From NCBI RefSeq assembly GCF_025985425.1, contig NZ_CP094972.1, positions 3,213,540 through 3,277,539 of the forward strand: DNA of 64,000 nt. Direction: 5' to 3'. How positions within the stretch are numbered: position 1 is the stretch's first letter; each line of letters opens with the position of its first letter. The DNA comes from Entomomonas sp. E2T0 (GTDB lineage Bacteria; Pseudomonadota; Gammaproteobacteria; Pseudomonadales; Pseudomonadaceae). A program made the position numbers and the translations under genes. This document shows positions 46,737 through 57,186 of this stretch, one piece after another. The notes beneath the pieces were generated by a model that made no database searches, was not told where the DNA came from, and saw only the letters and a list, made by a program, of their open reading frames with translations.

Positions 46737-47954
46737 ATGAATCAACAACAAGCCGTTAATAGTCATAACAAACTATTTTTATCTATTATTATGATGGTGA
46801 GCTGCGCTCATTTAATGAATGATCTCATTCAATCAATGCTCACTGCCACCTATCCTCTGCTAGAAGAAAGGTTTAGTTTAAGTTTTGCACAAATAGGCTG
46901 CATTAGCCTTGTTTATCAAATTACCGCCTCAATTTTACAGCCAGCCATTGGACTTTACACAGACAAACACCCAAAACCTTACCTATTACCTATCGGTATG
47001 GCCTCCACTACTCTGGGTTTAGTAATGTTAGCACTTGCTAGTAGTTTTTCTTGGTTGCTAGTTGCTGCTGCTTTTCTAGGGGTTGGTTCTTCTACTTTTC
47101 ATCCTGAAGCCTCTCGTGTTGCACGCAATGCATCAGGAGGCAAGTTTGGTTTTGCTCAATCAGCTTTCCAAGTAGGAGGAAACTTTGGCTCATCACTTGG
47201 TCCTTTATTAGTTAGTTTTATTGTGTTAAGACATAACCAACAAAGCTATATCTTATGGTTTGTGGTATTTGGTATCGCTGGTATTATTTTACTTATGCGC
47301 ATTAGTGCTTGGAGTGCCAAACACTTAAAGGCCAGTAAAGGGCGAGCGCCTATTGACCTTACCTTACCCTTTAGTAAGCAAAAAACCACACTTGCCCTCT
47401 CTATTTTAGGTATTTTAATTTTCTCAAAATACTTTTATATGGCAAGTATGAGTAACTATTATTCATTTTATTTAATAGAAAAATTTAATCTTTCAAAAGA
47501 CCATGCCGTGCTTTTCTTATTTTTATTTTTAGCATCTGTTGCAGTCGGCACTTTTGCTGGCGGCCCTATTGGTGATCGTATTGGTCGTAAATATGTTATT
47601 TGGTTCTCTATCCTTGGCGCTGCGCCTTTTACAATAGCACTACCCTTTGCTAATCTATTTTGGACAGGAGTACTAAGCGTCCTCATTGGCCTAATTATTT
47701 CTTCTGCCTTTGCTGCTATTGTCGTTTATGCTCAAGAATTAATACCAGGCCGTGTAGGTATGATTGCAGGATTATTCTTTGGTTTTATGTTTGGAATGAG
47801 CGGTATAGCTGCAGCTGTTTTAGGCTATATTGCTGATCAAACAAGCTTACAACATATTTTTCAGTTCTGCGCATTTCTACCATTATTAGGTGTTTTAACA
47901 CTCTTTCTACCTGATGTAGAAAGTTATCTTAAAAAACAACTTTATATTAAGTAA
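46737..47954 (+). CDS. fsr: MFS exporter, fosmidomycin-resistance (Fsr) type
   Basis: 405 aa, 12 predicted spans. Fsr-like features: SCAHLMNDLIQSMLTATYPL in helix 1, VGSSTFHPEASRVARNASGG and FQVGGNFGSSLGPLL. The loop motif GPIGDRIGRKYVIWFS starts the second half. Likely a drug or metabolite exporter. Monocistronic, ending at a bidirectional terminator. Confidence 0.85.
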   Translation: MNQQQAVNSHNKLFLSIIMMVSCAHLMNDLIQSMLTATYPLLEERFSLSFAQIGCISLVYQITASILQPAIGLYTDKHPKPYLLPIGMASTTLGLVMLALASSFSWLLVAAAFLGVGSSTFHPEASRVARNASGGKFGFAQSAFQVGGNFGSSLGPLLVSFIVLRHNQQSYILWFVVFGIAGIILLMRISAWSAKHLKASKGRAPIDLTLPFSKQKTTLALSILGILIFSKYFYMASMSNYYSFYLIEKFNLSKDHAVLFLFLFLASVAVGTFAGGPIGDRIGRKYVIWFSILGAAPFTIALPFANLFWTGVLSVLIGLIISSAFAAIVVYAQELIPGRVGMIAGLFFGFMFGMSGIAAAVLGYIADQTSLQHIFQFCAFLPLLGVLTLFLPDVESYLKKQLYIK

Positions 47955-47959
47955 TCATT

Positions 47960-47988
47960 AAAAAAGCCATCAATTTGATGGCTTTTTT
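47960..47988. terminator. Bidirectional terminator
   Basis: AAGCCATCAA (47964-47973) pairs with TTGATGGCTT, with A5 before and T6 after. It serves both the fsr gene and the convergent gene at 47990. Confidence 0.85.
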
Positions 47989-47989
47989 A

Positions 47990-48424
47990 TTAATCCCAAT
48001 AAAGTGTATAAACATTATAACCCGGTGGTACTGATGGTGCTGCTAGAGGCATGCCATAAATCCACCCTTCATAAATACGACAATGTAATGCCTCCACCCA
48101 TTTTTCTGCATCAGATAAAGGAGCCATTGCATAAATATGAATTGTGTCTGCTGCTGGCCATACTTCTCTATTATTAAGAGACATTTCCCAATCTTCATGA
48201 ATACTGACTAATACAGAATAAACATTGGGTCGCCCCTCAATCCATTTCAATTGTTTATACATTTCAGCTAAGGTAGGTCTGCCATCGTCTACTTGGTCAG
48301 GTGCAATACTTGCTTCATCATTATTACCAACAAAAAAATCATCTAGAGAAACAAAGGGTAAATCACCTTCATTCTCTTCAATCAATTCTTGGATTTTTTC
48401 TAATAGTTGTTCACGCTCTTGCAT
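47990..48424 (-). CDS. Hypothetical 144-aa acidic protein
   Basis: Soluble, acidic N-terminal half (EKIQELIEENEGDLPFVSLD) and an aromatic C-terminal half (EALHCRIYEGWIYGMPLAAP, ending YNVYTLYWD). It looks like an intact conserved protein but I recognise no family. It is convergent with fsr and lies 200 bp from dgt. Confidence 0.6.
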   Translation of the reverse strand: MQEREQLLEKIQELIEENEGDLPFVSLDDFFVGNNDEASIAPDQVDDGRPTLAEMYKQLKWIEGRPNVYSVLVSIHEDWEMSLNNREVWPAADTIHIYAMAPLSDAEKWVEALHCRIYEGWIYGMPLAAPSVPPGYNVYTLYWD

Positions 48425-48622
48425 AACTTATTTTTACCCTTAACATCAAAAATGACTATACCAATCATCGATTTAGAATTTTCTTATAATAATCAATAAA
48501 TTGCTTAGAACAGGCAATCTTCTTAAGATATCAGTATAACAAATTTAACTGCTACACTGATTATATTTAATGAGTCAATTACTCAAAGTAATTAGTTTTT
48601 TTCTATGTAGAAATTATACTTA

Positions 48623-49954
48623 CTATACTGGACTAGATCGTCCTGTCATTTCTTTAGCCATTTCTGTTGCATAGTTATCAGTCATACCTGCAATAAAATC
48701 GATCATACGCATGACTGACTGATAGAGCGTCCAATCTTTTGTTGGAACATCATGGCCTAATAAATCAAAAATACGTTTATTTTTAAAGGATAATGTGCCT
48801 TTACTATGCAACTCAACCGCAGCACCACAAAAACTATTAAGTAAAATCTCCAGAGTGGTATAAGCGCCTATTTCATGCAATGTTTTTTGTTTATCTTGAA
48901 ATATTTTTTCTCGAGCAATTTTCTTTGCTTTTAGGATACATTCTTTACTTGCAGTATCCATATACTCTGCCAAATCGCCTACTAACTCACCTTTCAATAA
49001 AGCAGATTGTTGTGTAATAAAAGCTTCTGCCGCCGCATTAGTTAAATGATCAATTGCTTTACCACGTAAAATAGCTAATTTACGTCGCCGACTACTAGTC
49101 GAGTCTAATTGTTTATTAAGGTTAGGATTACGTTCACTGACTAAATCCAACAATAAAGCTTCAACTTCTTCATAAGCCAACAGATCCATTTCTATACCAT
49201 CTTCAAGATCAATTAGCCCATAACAGATATCATCTGCTACTTCCAGCAAATATACTAAGGGATGACGTTGCCAACGCTCTGCAGAAACCTTGGGCAAACC
49301 TAACTTACCTGCTATTTGCTCTAATAAAGGTAACTCACTTTGATAACAACCAAACTTACATTTCTTATATCCCTCGGCTTCCGCATAACGAGATGTCCAA
49401 GGATATTTTAGATAACTCCCTAACGTAGCATAAGTTAAACGCATACCACCTTCGTTTTGATGGTATTCTAATTGAGTTAGAATACGAAATCCTTGTGCAT
49501 TCCCTTCAAAATTTAGAAAGTCTGCAAGTTCTACCTCATTCATACAGTCAAACCAACCCTTACTGGCTGCCTGAGAGAACCAATAGCGAAAAGCATCCTC
49601 TCCTGAATGCCCAAAAGGCGGATTACCAATATCGTGAGCTAAACATGCAGATTGCACAATAACTCCCAAATCTATAGGTAAGCACCATTGGGGTAGCTCA
49701 TCTTTTAATAACTCACCAACTAGCATTCCTAGAGAACGCCCTACAGACGCCACTTCTAAACTATGCGTCAAACGGGTGTGGATAAGGTCATTGCTAGACA
49801 CCGGATGAACTTGTGTTTTACGACCTAGACGTCGAAATGCTCCAGAGAAAACAACTCGATCATAATCCTTATGAAACGGGCTACGTCCCAACTCATCTGG
49901 GCTTAATACTGCTTTACCTAATCTCTCAGGAGATAATAATGATTGCCAATTCAA
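48623..49954 (-). CDS. dgt: dGTP triphosphohydrolase
   Basis: 443 aa with the HD-domain metal ligands: [38 protein letters not shown] and later [15 protein letters not shown]. The N-terminus ([44 protein letters not shown]) matches the start of pseudomonad Dgt proteins, supporting TTG at 49954 as the start. It hydrolyses dGTP to deoxyguanosine and triphosphate. Confidence 0.92.
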   Translation of the reverse strand: MNWQSLLSPERLGKAVLSPDELGRSPFHKDYDRVVFSGAFRRLGRKTQVHPVSSNDLIHTRLTHSLEVASVGRSLGMLVGELLKDELPQWCLPIDLGVIVQSACLAHDIGNPPFGHSGEDAFRYWFSQAASKGWFDCMNEVELADFLNFEGNAQGFRILTQLEYHQNEGGMRLTYATLGSYLKYPWTSRYAEAEGYKKCKFGCYQSELPLLEQIAGKLGLPKVSAERWQRHPLVYLLEVADDICYGLIDLEDGIEMDLLAYEEVEALLLDLVSERNPNLNKQLDSTSSRRRKLAILRGKAIDHLTNAAAEAFITQQSALLKGELVGDLAEYMDTASKECILKAKKIAREKIFQDKQKTLHEIGAYTTLEILLNSFCGAAVELHSKGTLSFKNKRIFDLLGHDVPTKDWTLYQSVMRMIDFIAGMTDNYATEMAKEMTGRSSPV

Positions 49955-49991
49955 AACAAACCTACAACGATAAAATCGTAAAATATAATAA

Positions 49992-50018
49992 GGGATAATA
50001 AAAGTTATCTATTATCCC
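49992..50018 (-). terminator. Hairpin after the gene at 50059
   Basis: GGGATAATA (49992-50000) pairs perfectly with TATTATCCC (50010-50018). It lies between the minus-strand gene at 50059 and dgt. Confidence 0.6.
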
Positions 50019-50058
50019 CTAATTTAACTCTTCTTGTAATTATTAATTAATAATAATT

Positions 50059-50514
50059 TTATGCCATTATTTCAAAGTTATTATTCTCGCTATCTCTTTG
50101 GTAACAAGCTATTGCAGCAACAGCATTAATATATTGCTTAATATCCAACAATAAACTTACTATTTCCCCCACAGCATTTAACTTAGCAGTACTCTCCCCA
50201 TAGCTCATAATAATATGACTGGCCTTTTGCCGAGCCGCTTGAATTAACCCCGCACATAACTGTTGTTGACTTGTTATATAGCGCTTAATAAATAATGCTA
50301 AGCAATCCATATTAGCTTGTAATTGCCAAGCAATATTACACAAAGATTGACTCTTAATCAGACAATTTCTGATACATCCCACTAATAAATCACATATAGA
50401 TTCCGTTCTCTCATTAATTGCAGTTATCGCATCAATCATTGCACAAGTTTCAACATAGGTATTAACTAAAAAAGCCTCTTCAGGGCTAGCTAGTACCGTT
50501 ATTACTTTTTGCAT
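50059..50514 (-). CDS. Hypothetical 151-aa helical protein
   Basis: Predicted nearly all-helical and Cys-rich (MQKVITVLASPEEAFLVNTY, DLLVGCIRNCLIKSQSLCN, YINAVAAIACYQRDSENNN). No signal peptide or membrane span. GGAGG lies before the ATG. It resembles the small Pseudomonas proteins of unknown role that describe helical bundles; no family can be named. Confidence 0.55.
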   Translation of the reverse strand: MQKVITVLASPEEAFLVNTYVETCAMIDAITAINERTESICDLLVGCIRNCLIKSQSLCNIAWQLQANMDCLALFIKRYITSQQQLCAGLIQAARQKASHIIMSYGESTAKLNAVGEIVSLLLDIKQYINAVAAIACYQRDSENNNFEIMA

Positions 50515-50815
50515 GATTCCTCCTTGTTATTATGTTTTTTTACCTCTTAATTCTAAAAGTACATTTGTATATAAACGAATTATCATTAACAACAAAAACA
50601 TCTTCACTATTAATATTGGTAGCTACTACTCCTTTATCTATTATCATGAATTATTATTATGCTTAATACTAATAATAGTAATATATAGCACAATTTATAA
50701 AAAACTAATAAAGATATTTACTCAATATACAACCATCTTTATTAAGAGGTGATAGCATATATTAAAAAACAAATAGATAATTTGAATTCAACTTTTATTT
50801 TTTGAATTCAATTTA
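50515..50815. other. AT-rich spacer with twin palindromes
   Basis: The palindrome TTGAATTCAA occurs at 50782-50791 and 50802-50811, exactly 20 bp apart. A 79-codon plus-strand frame here is extremely AT-biased and lacks a convincing start, so it is not called. Confidence 0.5.
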
Positions 50816-51385
50816 TTAATGTATAGGTAAATAATGACTAGCTTCCTTTAAGCATTTAGCAATGGTATGGCTACTAGGACAATCAAAACCTATACTATCG
50901 CCATAAGTTTTAATTATATTAGCAACTTTGAATTCTTTAGTTGGAGGTAACTGATTCATTTCTGCCAATAATGCTATTACCTTATACAAATTTATACGTT
51001 CCTTACTATGTAATGGCTTATCGAGATTATTTGTAATACAGGTATGACTAATAAAATCACGCAAATATTCAGTCTTAACCACCAATAAAACATCATCTGG
51101 TAACAAATGAGTAGTAACCACTTCTGACAATTGCCCATTATATTCTAAGCAGTTAATTAATCGATAGTAGCAAGGATGATCTTTATCTTCATTAGTTTCT
51201 TTTATAATAATTCCTTTATTATATTCTGGTTCAATTTTTAATGTATTAGATGCATCACCATAATACACTTGCTTTATAACTAATTGCCCATTGTATAAAT
51301 TGACTAAATCACAACAACAACCTGACTTTATTTGAATATACTCTTTCTCAAACAAAATCGGGGTATCATTAACTACTGCTGTCAT
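50816..51385 (-). CDS. Hypothetical 189-aa protein, probably the 3' part of a frameshifted gene
   Basis: Soluble protein with a CCC cluster (IKSGCCCDLVNLYNGQLVIK) and a C-terminal helical region (RINLYKVIALLAEMNQLPPT, HTIAKCLKEASHYLPIH). The sequence upstream of its ATG in the same frame is still protein-like (PLNVEKGVNVETVIN) and merges with the 52-aa frame at 51423-51581, so the true gene may span 50816-51581 with a one-base shift near 51425-51455. Family not recognised. Confidence 0.5.
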   Translation of the reverse strand: MTAVVNDTPILFEKEYIQIKSGCCCDLVNLYNGQLVIKQVYYGDASNTLKIEPEYNKGIIIKETNEDKDHPCYYRLINCLEYNGQLSEVVTTHLLPDDVLLVVKTEYLRDFISHTCITNNLDKPLHSKERINLYKVIALLAEMNQLPPTKEFKVANIIKTYGDSIGFDCPSSHTIAKCLKEASHYLPIH

Positions 51386-51422
51386 ATTAATTACTGTTTC
51401 TACATTTACTCCTTTTTCTACA

Positions 51423-51581
51423 TTAAGTGGAATTAATAAAATGTAAAGACAAAATTAATTTATTGTCTAAAGCTAATCTATAGATATCCCTCATTTTAAC
51501 TTTTTCATTAAATACATTAGAAAGGCATTTAGTGGCTTCCTTAATAGTTAACCACTCTTTAAAATACAATAACTTACTCAT
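51423..51581 (-). CDS. Short 52-aa frame, likely the 5' end of the gene continuing at 50816
   Basis: ATG at 51581 opens MSKLLYFKEWLTIKEATKCL, SNVFNEKVKMRDIYRLALDN and KLILSLHFINST before TAA. The pattern (KEWLT.KEAT..LS, IYRLALD..LILS.HF.N) resembles N-termini of small excision/helix-turn-helix-like proteins in Pseudomonas genomes, which continue for 100-200 residues. That extension appears in the next frame. Confidence 0.5.
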   Translation of the reverse strand: MSKLLYFKEWLTIKEATKCLSNVFNEKVKMRDIYRLALDNKLILSLHFINST

Positions 51582-51963
51582 TTCTTTATCCTTAACCATT
51601 ATTATTGTAGTTAACTTACGCTCTCACTTTATATAAATACAATCCAATTTTAGGGACTAATAGCACTTAATTTAATCATCCTAATGTTGTATTTAATAAA
51701 ACGTCCATTTAACATTTAAATGAAAAATTGTTATTTTGAAATTTATGAGTAGCTTTTTGCAATTATATCCAACATATTATATTAATTAATGATTATACTT
51801 TCCCTCCTTAGTCAAATATCTATCCGTATACATAATAAAAAACTCGCCTAAGGCGAGTTCATTAACCATAACTATTTTCTACAAAATTGATAATATGAGT
51901 TCTAATACATCATTTAATTATAGATAGCAAAATAACCCTGACTATAAAAAACATATAAATGGT
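51582..51963. other. AT-rich intergenic region
   Basis: It contains the terminator of the downstream-facing minus-strand operon (51834-51859) and, presumably, the promoter for the frame at 51581. Nothing else is seen. Confidence 0.45.
51834..51859 (-). terminator. Terminator of the YqjD/E/K-like operon
   Basis: AACTCGCC (51841-51848) pairs perfectly with GGCGAGTT (51852-51859) around TAA. On the minus strand a run of six T follows. Confidence 0.85.
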
Positions 51964-52311
51964 TTATTTTTTATGTCCTGCTAATAACGCTAATAGTACC
52001 CCTGCTGCTCCTGCCGCAATACCTATAGTTGTTAAAGGGCGCTTTTGAACAAAATCGTTAGCCTTATTTAATATTTCTTTACCTTTTTCAGGTATTTTAA
52101 TCTCTGGATTATTTAACAAAGGTTTAACTTGATCTAAATAACTAGCCATCTTATCGTGTAACACAGCACCTTGTTCTGTACTAGTTAATAACTTTTCAAT
52201 ATGATCGAGAATAACCAATAAATTTGATAACGATGAATCTTCTTTATTAGTCTTTTCTAAATCCTCAATCACTATAAGCTCTTTAGGCTCTGATACTGAT
52301 TTATTTTCCAT
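51964..52311 (-). CDS. Membrane-tethered stress-type protein, ElaB/YqjD-like C-terminus
   Basis: About 115 aa from the ATG at 52311 (an upstream in-frame TTG is less likely). A charged helical N-terminal region (IVIEDLEKTNKEDSSLSNLL) ends in a short C-terminal membrane anchor (KRPLTTIGIAAGAAGVLLAL followed by LAGHKK). The RPLTTIGIAAGAAG segment is the glycine-zipper helix of ElaB/YqjD/YgaM proteins. It is the last gene of the four-gene operon, a second DUF883-like protein beside the one at 53077. Confidence 0.6.
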   Translation of the reverse strand: MENKSVSEPKELIVIEDLEKTNKEDSSLSNLLVILDHIEKLLTSTEQGAVLHDKMASYLDQVKPLLNNPEIKIPEKGKEILNKANDFVQKRPLTTIGIAAGAAGVLLALLAGHKK

Positions 52312-52383
52312 GATCAACTATTACCCACTCTCAACAATAACACTAAACTTTGATTATAAACAGCAAATGGATGAGATAATAAG

Positions 52384-52686
52384 CTATTTAATCAGTTTAT
52401 GTAATAGACCTGGATAGTTGATAACAATATAACGAGCTGCTTTACCTAACCAGCCACCTCGACGCTTACCTAATATAGCTACTGCTATTGCTAAACCAGT
52501 CACAATAGCAACTTTACCACTACTATGTTGTTGGTTATTGTTGGGTGTAAATAACCCTATTACTCGCTGTCCTGTTTTTAGTAAAGGCTGTGTTTGTAAC
52601 TTTAACTCTTGCCTTCGCTCTTGCAACTGTTGCTTAATAAGTAACTTACGCATTTCGGAACGACTTATTTGTTTTTTATCCATCAT
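52384..52686 (-). CDS. YqjK-like small basic protein
   Basis: 100 aa, strongly basic with a Gln/Arg-rich helix (SEMRKLLIKQQLQERRQELK), one short hydrophobic stretch (VAIVTGLAIAVAILGKRR) and a basic end. Start ATGATG overlaps the stop of the preceding gene (ATGA). Gene position after the YqjE-like gene matches the yqjDEK order. Confidence 0.6.
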   Translation of the reverse strand: MMDKKQISRSEMRKLLIKQQLQERRQELKLQTQPLLKTGQRVIGLFTPNNNQQHSSGKVAIVTGLAIAVAILGKRRGGWLGKAARYIVINYPGLLHKLIK

Positions 52687-53060
52687 GACAGCAGTTCCTC
52701 TTTATCTTTAAGCAATTCCTCTTTGGTACTTATAAAAAGTTTAGTTTTCTTTTTAATACGTATTAAATTAACTAGAGCAATCATAATTATCAAAAGATAA
52801 CTACCTAATAACGCTAAAATTGCAGTCAATCGGTAACTATCCCAAAAATAAACAACAACCCCTACGGAAAACATAATAAAGAACAAGACACTACACACGA
52901 CTATAATTGCAACATGTACAAAATAGCTCCAAGCAAAACCTTTTGCCTCTTCCAACTCAATAACAAATAAAGAGGCATGACTACTCAATAAATTTGATAG
53001 CGCTCTAATAAGCCCCTCTTGCGAGGGTTTATTAGGCTCGGACGCTTTAGGTGCATCCAT
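52683..53060 (-). CDS. yqjE: YqjE-like phage-holin-superfamily membrane protein
   Basis: 125 aa. The N-terminal amphipathic region (LIRALSNLLSSHASLFVIEL followed by EEAKGFAW) and two membrane helices (HVAIIVVCSVLFFIMFSVGV and LTAILALLGSYLLIIMIALV) are characteristic of the YqjE/actinobacterial holin-superfamily III proteins. It lies 16 bp downstream of the DUF883 gene. Role in membrane stress is presumed only. Confidence 0.7.
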   Translation of the reverse strand: MDAPKASEPNKPSQEGLIRALSNLLSSHASLFVIELEEAKGFAWSYFVHVAIIVVCSVLFFIMFSVGVVVYFWDSYRLTAILALLGSYLLIIMIALVNLIRIKKKTKLFISTKEELLKDKEELLS

Positions 53061-53076
53061 AATCTACTCCTCGCTA

Positions 53077-53412
53077 TTAACGGCGACGACAAAAATGTGC
53101 AACTACAAAGGCTGTAGCAGCAGCAACACCTACCGATACCCATGGGTGAGCCTTAACATAATCATCAGTTGCTTCAAACGCTTCTTTGCTTTTCTTACAA
53201 ATTGGCTTAACATGCTCTCCCATAGAATCACGAATATCTTTAATCTTGCCAGTTAATTGCTCACGTAATTCAGTGGTTTTACCATCAGTTACTTCTGCGG
53301 TTTCTTTTAAAAGACGCTCTGCATCGTCAATAATCTCATTAAACTGTGCCATAAAATCATCTTTGATTTCTTTTGCAGTCGCTTTTACATCTTTATCAGT
53401 TGAATTTTTCAT
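53077..53412 (-). CDS. yqjD: DUF883 (ElaB/YqjD) ribosome- and membrane-associated protein
   Basis: About 111 aa from ATG 53412, chosen because GGAGAA lies 6 nt upstream; the longer TTG-started reading includes this site. A long charged helix (AKEIKDDFMAQFNEIIDDAE and onwards) is followed by a C-terminal glycine-zipper membrane helix (HPWVSVGVAAATAFVVAHF) and CRRR. E. coli homologues bind stationary-phase ribosomes to the membrane. First gene of the operon. Confidence 0.8.
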   Translation of the reverse strand: MKNSTDKDVKATAKEIKDDFMAQFNEIIDDAERLLKETAEVTDGKTTELREQLTGKIKDIRDSMGEHVKPICKKSKEAFEATDDYVKAHPWVSVGVAAATAFVVAHFCRRR

Positions 53413-53689
53413 AATAACTTCTCCAGTCAATGGTTATAACTGACAACCATCCATGATCAGTTCATTTATTAAAAGAACTTATTCCTTTGATTCTTAGATT
53501 TATTTTAAACACAGCTAATAAAATGCTACTATCAGTCATTAGTAGCAAACTACTATGTATACCCTGCACTGCTATGACACGCACAGATGTAACTATTTAT
53601 TTATCCACTTTCACTATCAACACATACATAAAACATGCTATAATTACTGTTTTACATTAATGAATAACTTCACTAGTTAACTAAAATAG
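53413..53689. other. Divergent spacer upstream of rpmB and the yqjD operon
   Basis: AT-rich; it carries the yqjD-side promoter and no gene that I can see. Confidence 0.4.
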
Positions 53690-53718
53690 TTGCGAAATTG
53701 GCTTATTTTTGATATAAA
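53690..53718 (+). promoter_or_regulatory. Sigma-70-type promoter of rpmB-rpmG
   Basis: TTGCGA (53690-53695) and TATAAA (53713-53718) are separated by exactly 17 bp, leaving a leader of about 115 nt before rpmB. Confidence 0.55.
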
Positions 53719-53797
53719 GCGCACCTAATTTTTTAAAGGTTCTTGCTTAAGAACTTTAATAGTTAAGTTTAGCATTCACATTATTTTTGAGTTAGCC

Positions 53798-53824
53798 AAC
53801 CCATGCCGGGTTTGGCATGAGGTT
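53798..53824 (+). promoter_or_regulatory. Leader hairpin of rpmB-rpmG
   Basis: AACC-CATGCC (53798-53807) pairs with GGCATG-A-GGTT (53814-53824) around GGGTTT, giving a 10-bp stem with one bulge 15 nt before the rpmB start. It is the most GC-rich part of the leader and is a candidate for ribosomal-protein autoregulation. Confidence 0.45.
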
Positions 53825-53838
53825 TAGAGGGCTGAAAT

Positions 53839-54075
53839 ATGTCAAGAGTTTGTCAAGTTACTGGTAAAGGACCAGCAGTAGGGAACAATGTTTCCCATGC
53901 ACAAAATAAAACACGTCGTCGTTTTTTACCTAATCTTCAATACCATCGTTTCTGGGTTGAATCAGAGAACCGTTTTATACGTTTACGCGTTTCTGCGAAA
54001 GGTATGCGCATTATTGATAAGCGTGGCATTGATGCAGTATTAGCAGAAATCCGTGGTCGTGGTGTTAAGGTTTAA
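53839..54075 (+). CDS. rpmB: 50S ribosomal protein L28
   Basis: 78 aa, the standard gammaproteobacterial length. The N-terminus [20 protein letters not shown] and the core [20 protein letters not shown] are L28 signatures; the C-terminus ends [15 protein letters not shown] lies before the ATG, and rpmG begins 11 bp after the stop. Confidence 0.97.
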   Translation: MSRVCQVTGKGPAVGNNVSHAQNKTRRRFLPNLQYHRFWVESENRFIRLRVSAKGMRIIDKRGIDAVLAEIRGRGVKV

Positions 54076-54086
54076 GGAGTCTTAAA

Positions 54087-54242
54087 ATGCGTGAATTAAT
54101 TCGTTTAGTTTCTAGTGCTGGTACAGGTCATTTTTATACAACTGACAAAAATAAACGTACTACGCCAGATAAAATTGAAATCAAAAAATTTGATCCTGTT
54201 GTTCGTAAACACGTGATCTATAAAGAAGCTAAAATTAAATAA
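54087..54242 (+). CDS. rpmG: 50S ribosomal protein L33
   Basis: 51 aa: [20 protein letters not shown], then [20 protein letters not shown] and [11 protein letters not shown]. It lacks the CxxC pairs of the zinc-binding paralogue, so it is the zinc-independent form. AAGGAG precedes the ATG. Co-transcribed with rpmB. Confidence 0.96.
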   Translation: MRELIRLVSSAGTGHFYTTDKNKRTTPDKIEIKKFDPVVRKHVIYKEAKIK

Positions 54243-54257
54243 TTTGGCTTTAATGAT

Positions 54258-54288
54258 TATAAAAACCCACTCTCTAGTGGGTTTTTTA
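54258..54288 (+). terminator. Terminator of rpmB-rpmG
   Basis: AACCCACT pairs with AGTGGGTT (loop CTCT), preceded by an A-run and followed by TTTTTTATT. Confidence 0.9.
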
Positions 54289-55541
<1,253 letters not shown>

Positions 55542-55699
55542 CCTCTTTATAGACTGTTCAATAACGGACAGTCTACATTCTTTATTAAAAAATATTTACT
55601 TATTAAACCTTTTGCTAGCTTTACAGGTCTAATACCAGTCATTAAGATGATCAATTAACTTTTATAAATAAAATATTCTAACTATACATTGAGTTGCTC

Positions 55700-57172
55700 A
55701 TGACTAGCTTATTTCGTGTTACTTCTCTCGCTATATTATTTTCGTTTACTACACTCTTAGCAGCTGCGCCAGCAACAAATACTACTTTCTCACAAAACAT
55801 TAATAAATCCTTGGCTTCCAATAAAATACCGCCTGAGGCTTTATCACTAGTAGCTATTCCATTAACGGGTAAAGGTAAAGCTACCTATGTTAATGCAGAC
55901 GTTTCCATGAATCCTGCATCAACCATGAAGCTATTCACTACCTATGCTGCTTTAGAATTATTAGGGCCAAATTTCCATTGGCGTACTGCTTTCTTTACTG
56001 ATGGCGAAGTCAAAGATGGTGTAGTGCATGGTAACCTTTATTTAAAAGGTGGCGGTGATCCTAAATTAAATATGGAAAGACTTTGGTTGCTTCTAAGAGA
56101 ACTACGAAATAACGGTGTAAAATCAGTAACAGGGCATTTAATTCTCGATCGTAACTATTTTAATATGCCAGAAGAAAAGGTTTTCTTAGACGATAGCAAC
56201 GAAAGCTATCGCCCTTACCTAGTATCTCCTGATTCTTTATTAATTAATTTCAAAGTTATTCGTATTATCAGTCATACCGATAATCAAAAAGTTCAAGTTG
56301 TTGTTGAACCACCATTAAAAGATGTTCACCTTGTTAATAATCTACAAATTATTAAACCTAAAGCGAAAGGCCGTTGCCCTACTATTCCTGATATTGAATA
56401 CGATCCAGTTACACAAGCCAACGGCACTGTAACACTCACTATTTCAGGTAATATTGTTGAAGACTGTACAGTCCAAAAATATATTTCACTGTTTGATCAT
56501 GACCGTTACGCGATTAATATTGTTCGCTCATTCTGGCAAGAACTAGGCGGCAAAATTAGTGGTAAAAACTCTATTGGAACTATGCCTAAAGATGCCAAAC
56601 TATTAGCTGTAGTTTGGTCACCTGACTTAGTAGAAGTAATTAGAGATATTAATAAGTTTAGTAATAACACCATGGCTAAACAATTATTTTTAACTATTGG
56701 TGCTAGAAATCGCAAAGCCACTGATGAGGATGATGCCGCAGCAGCTTACCGTACAATTTATGAATGGCTTATTAGTAAAGGCGTAAACTCTAATCAATTA
56801 AAAATGGAGAATGGTTCAGGCCTTTCTAGAGAAGAGCGTATTACTGCAAGAGAAATGTCAGAATTACTAAAAATGGCTTGGAAAAGTCCCTACTCAGCAG
56901 AGTTTATTTCATCTATGCCAATTATCGGTGTTGATGGAACTATGCACAAACGTTTAAGAAAAACTGATTTAAAGGGCAAAGGCCATATTAAAACAGGTAC
57001 ATTAAACAATGTAAGGGCTATTGCAGGTTATATTCGTGATAAACATAACGACACATGGGCGATAGTAGCAATTTTAAATGATCCTAAACCTTGGGGAGCT
57101 GCTGAGGTACTTGATGATATCTTACTAGATTTCTATGATCCTACAGTAACATCATTACCCCGTACAAAATAG
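55700..57172 (+). CDS. dacB: D-alanyl-D-alanine carboxypeptidase/endopeptidase PBP4
   Basis: About 490 aa from ATG 55700. The signal peptide ends near FTTLLAAAPA. Active-site motifs: NPASTMKLFTTYAALE (SxxK), NKFSNNTMAKQLF (SxN) and GHIKTGTLNNVRAIAGYI (KTG). The long insert between SxxK and SxN is the domain II/III of class C DacB proteins. It trims or cleaves peptide cross-links of peptidoglycan. A terminator follows. Confidence 0.93.
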   Translation: MTSLFRVTSLAILFSFTTLLAAAPATNTTFSQNINKSLASNKIPPEALSLVAIPLTGKGKATYVNADVSMNPASTMKLFTTYAALELLGPNFHWRTAFFTDGEVKDGVVHGNLYLKGGGDPKLNMERLWLLLRELRNNGVKSVTGHLILDRNYFNMPEEKVFLDDSNESYRPYLVSPDSLLINFKVIRIISHTDNQKVQVVVEPPLKDVHLVNNLQIIKPKAKGRCPTIPDIEYDPVTQANGTVTLTISGNIVEDCTVQKYISLFDHDRYAINIVRSFWQELGGKISGKNSIGTMPKDAKLLAVVWSPDLVEVIRDINKFSNNTMAKQLFLTIGARNRKATDEDDAAAAYRTIYEWLISKGVNSNQLKMENGSGLSREERITAREMSELLKMAWKSPYSAEFISSMPIIGVDGTMHKRLRKTDLKGKGHIKTGTLNNVRAIAGYIRDKHNDTWAIVAILNDPKPWGAAEVLDDILLDFYDPTVTSLPRTK

Positions 57173-57186
57173 CAAGCTCATCATTT

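Noticed and set aside
50513-50752. 79-codon plus-strand frame
   Set aside because: Composition is dominated by Ile, Tyr and Lys as expected from AT-rich DNA, with no ribosome binding site and no recognisable domain.
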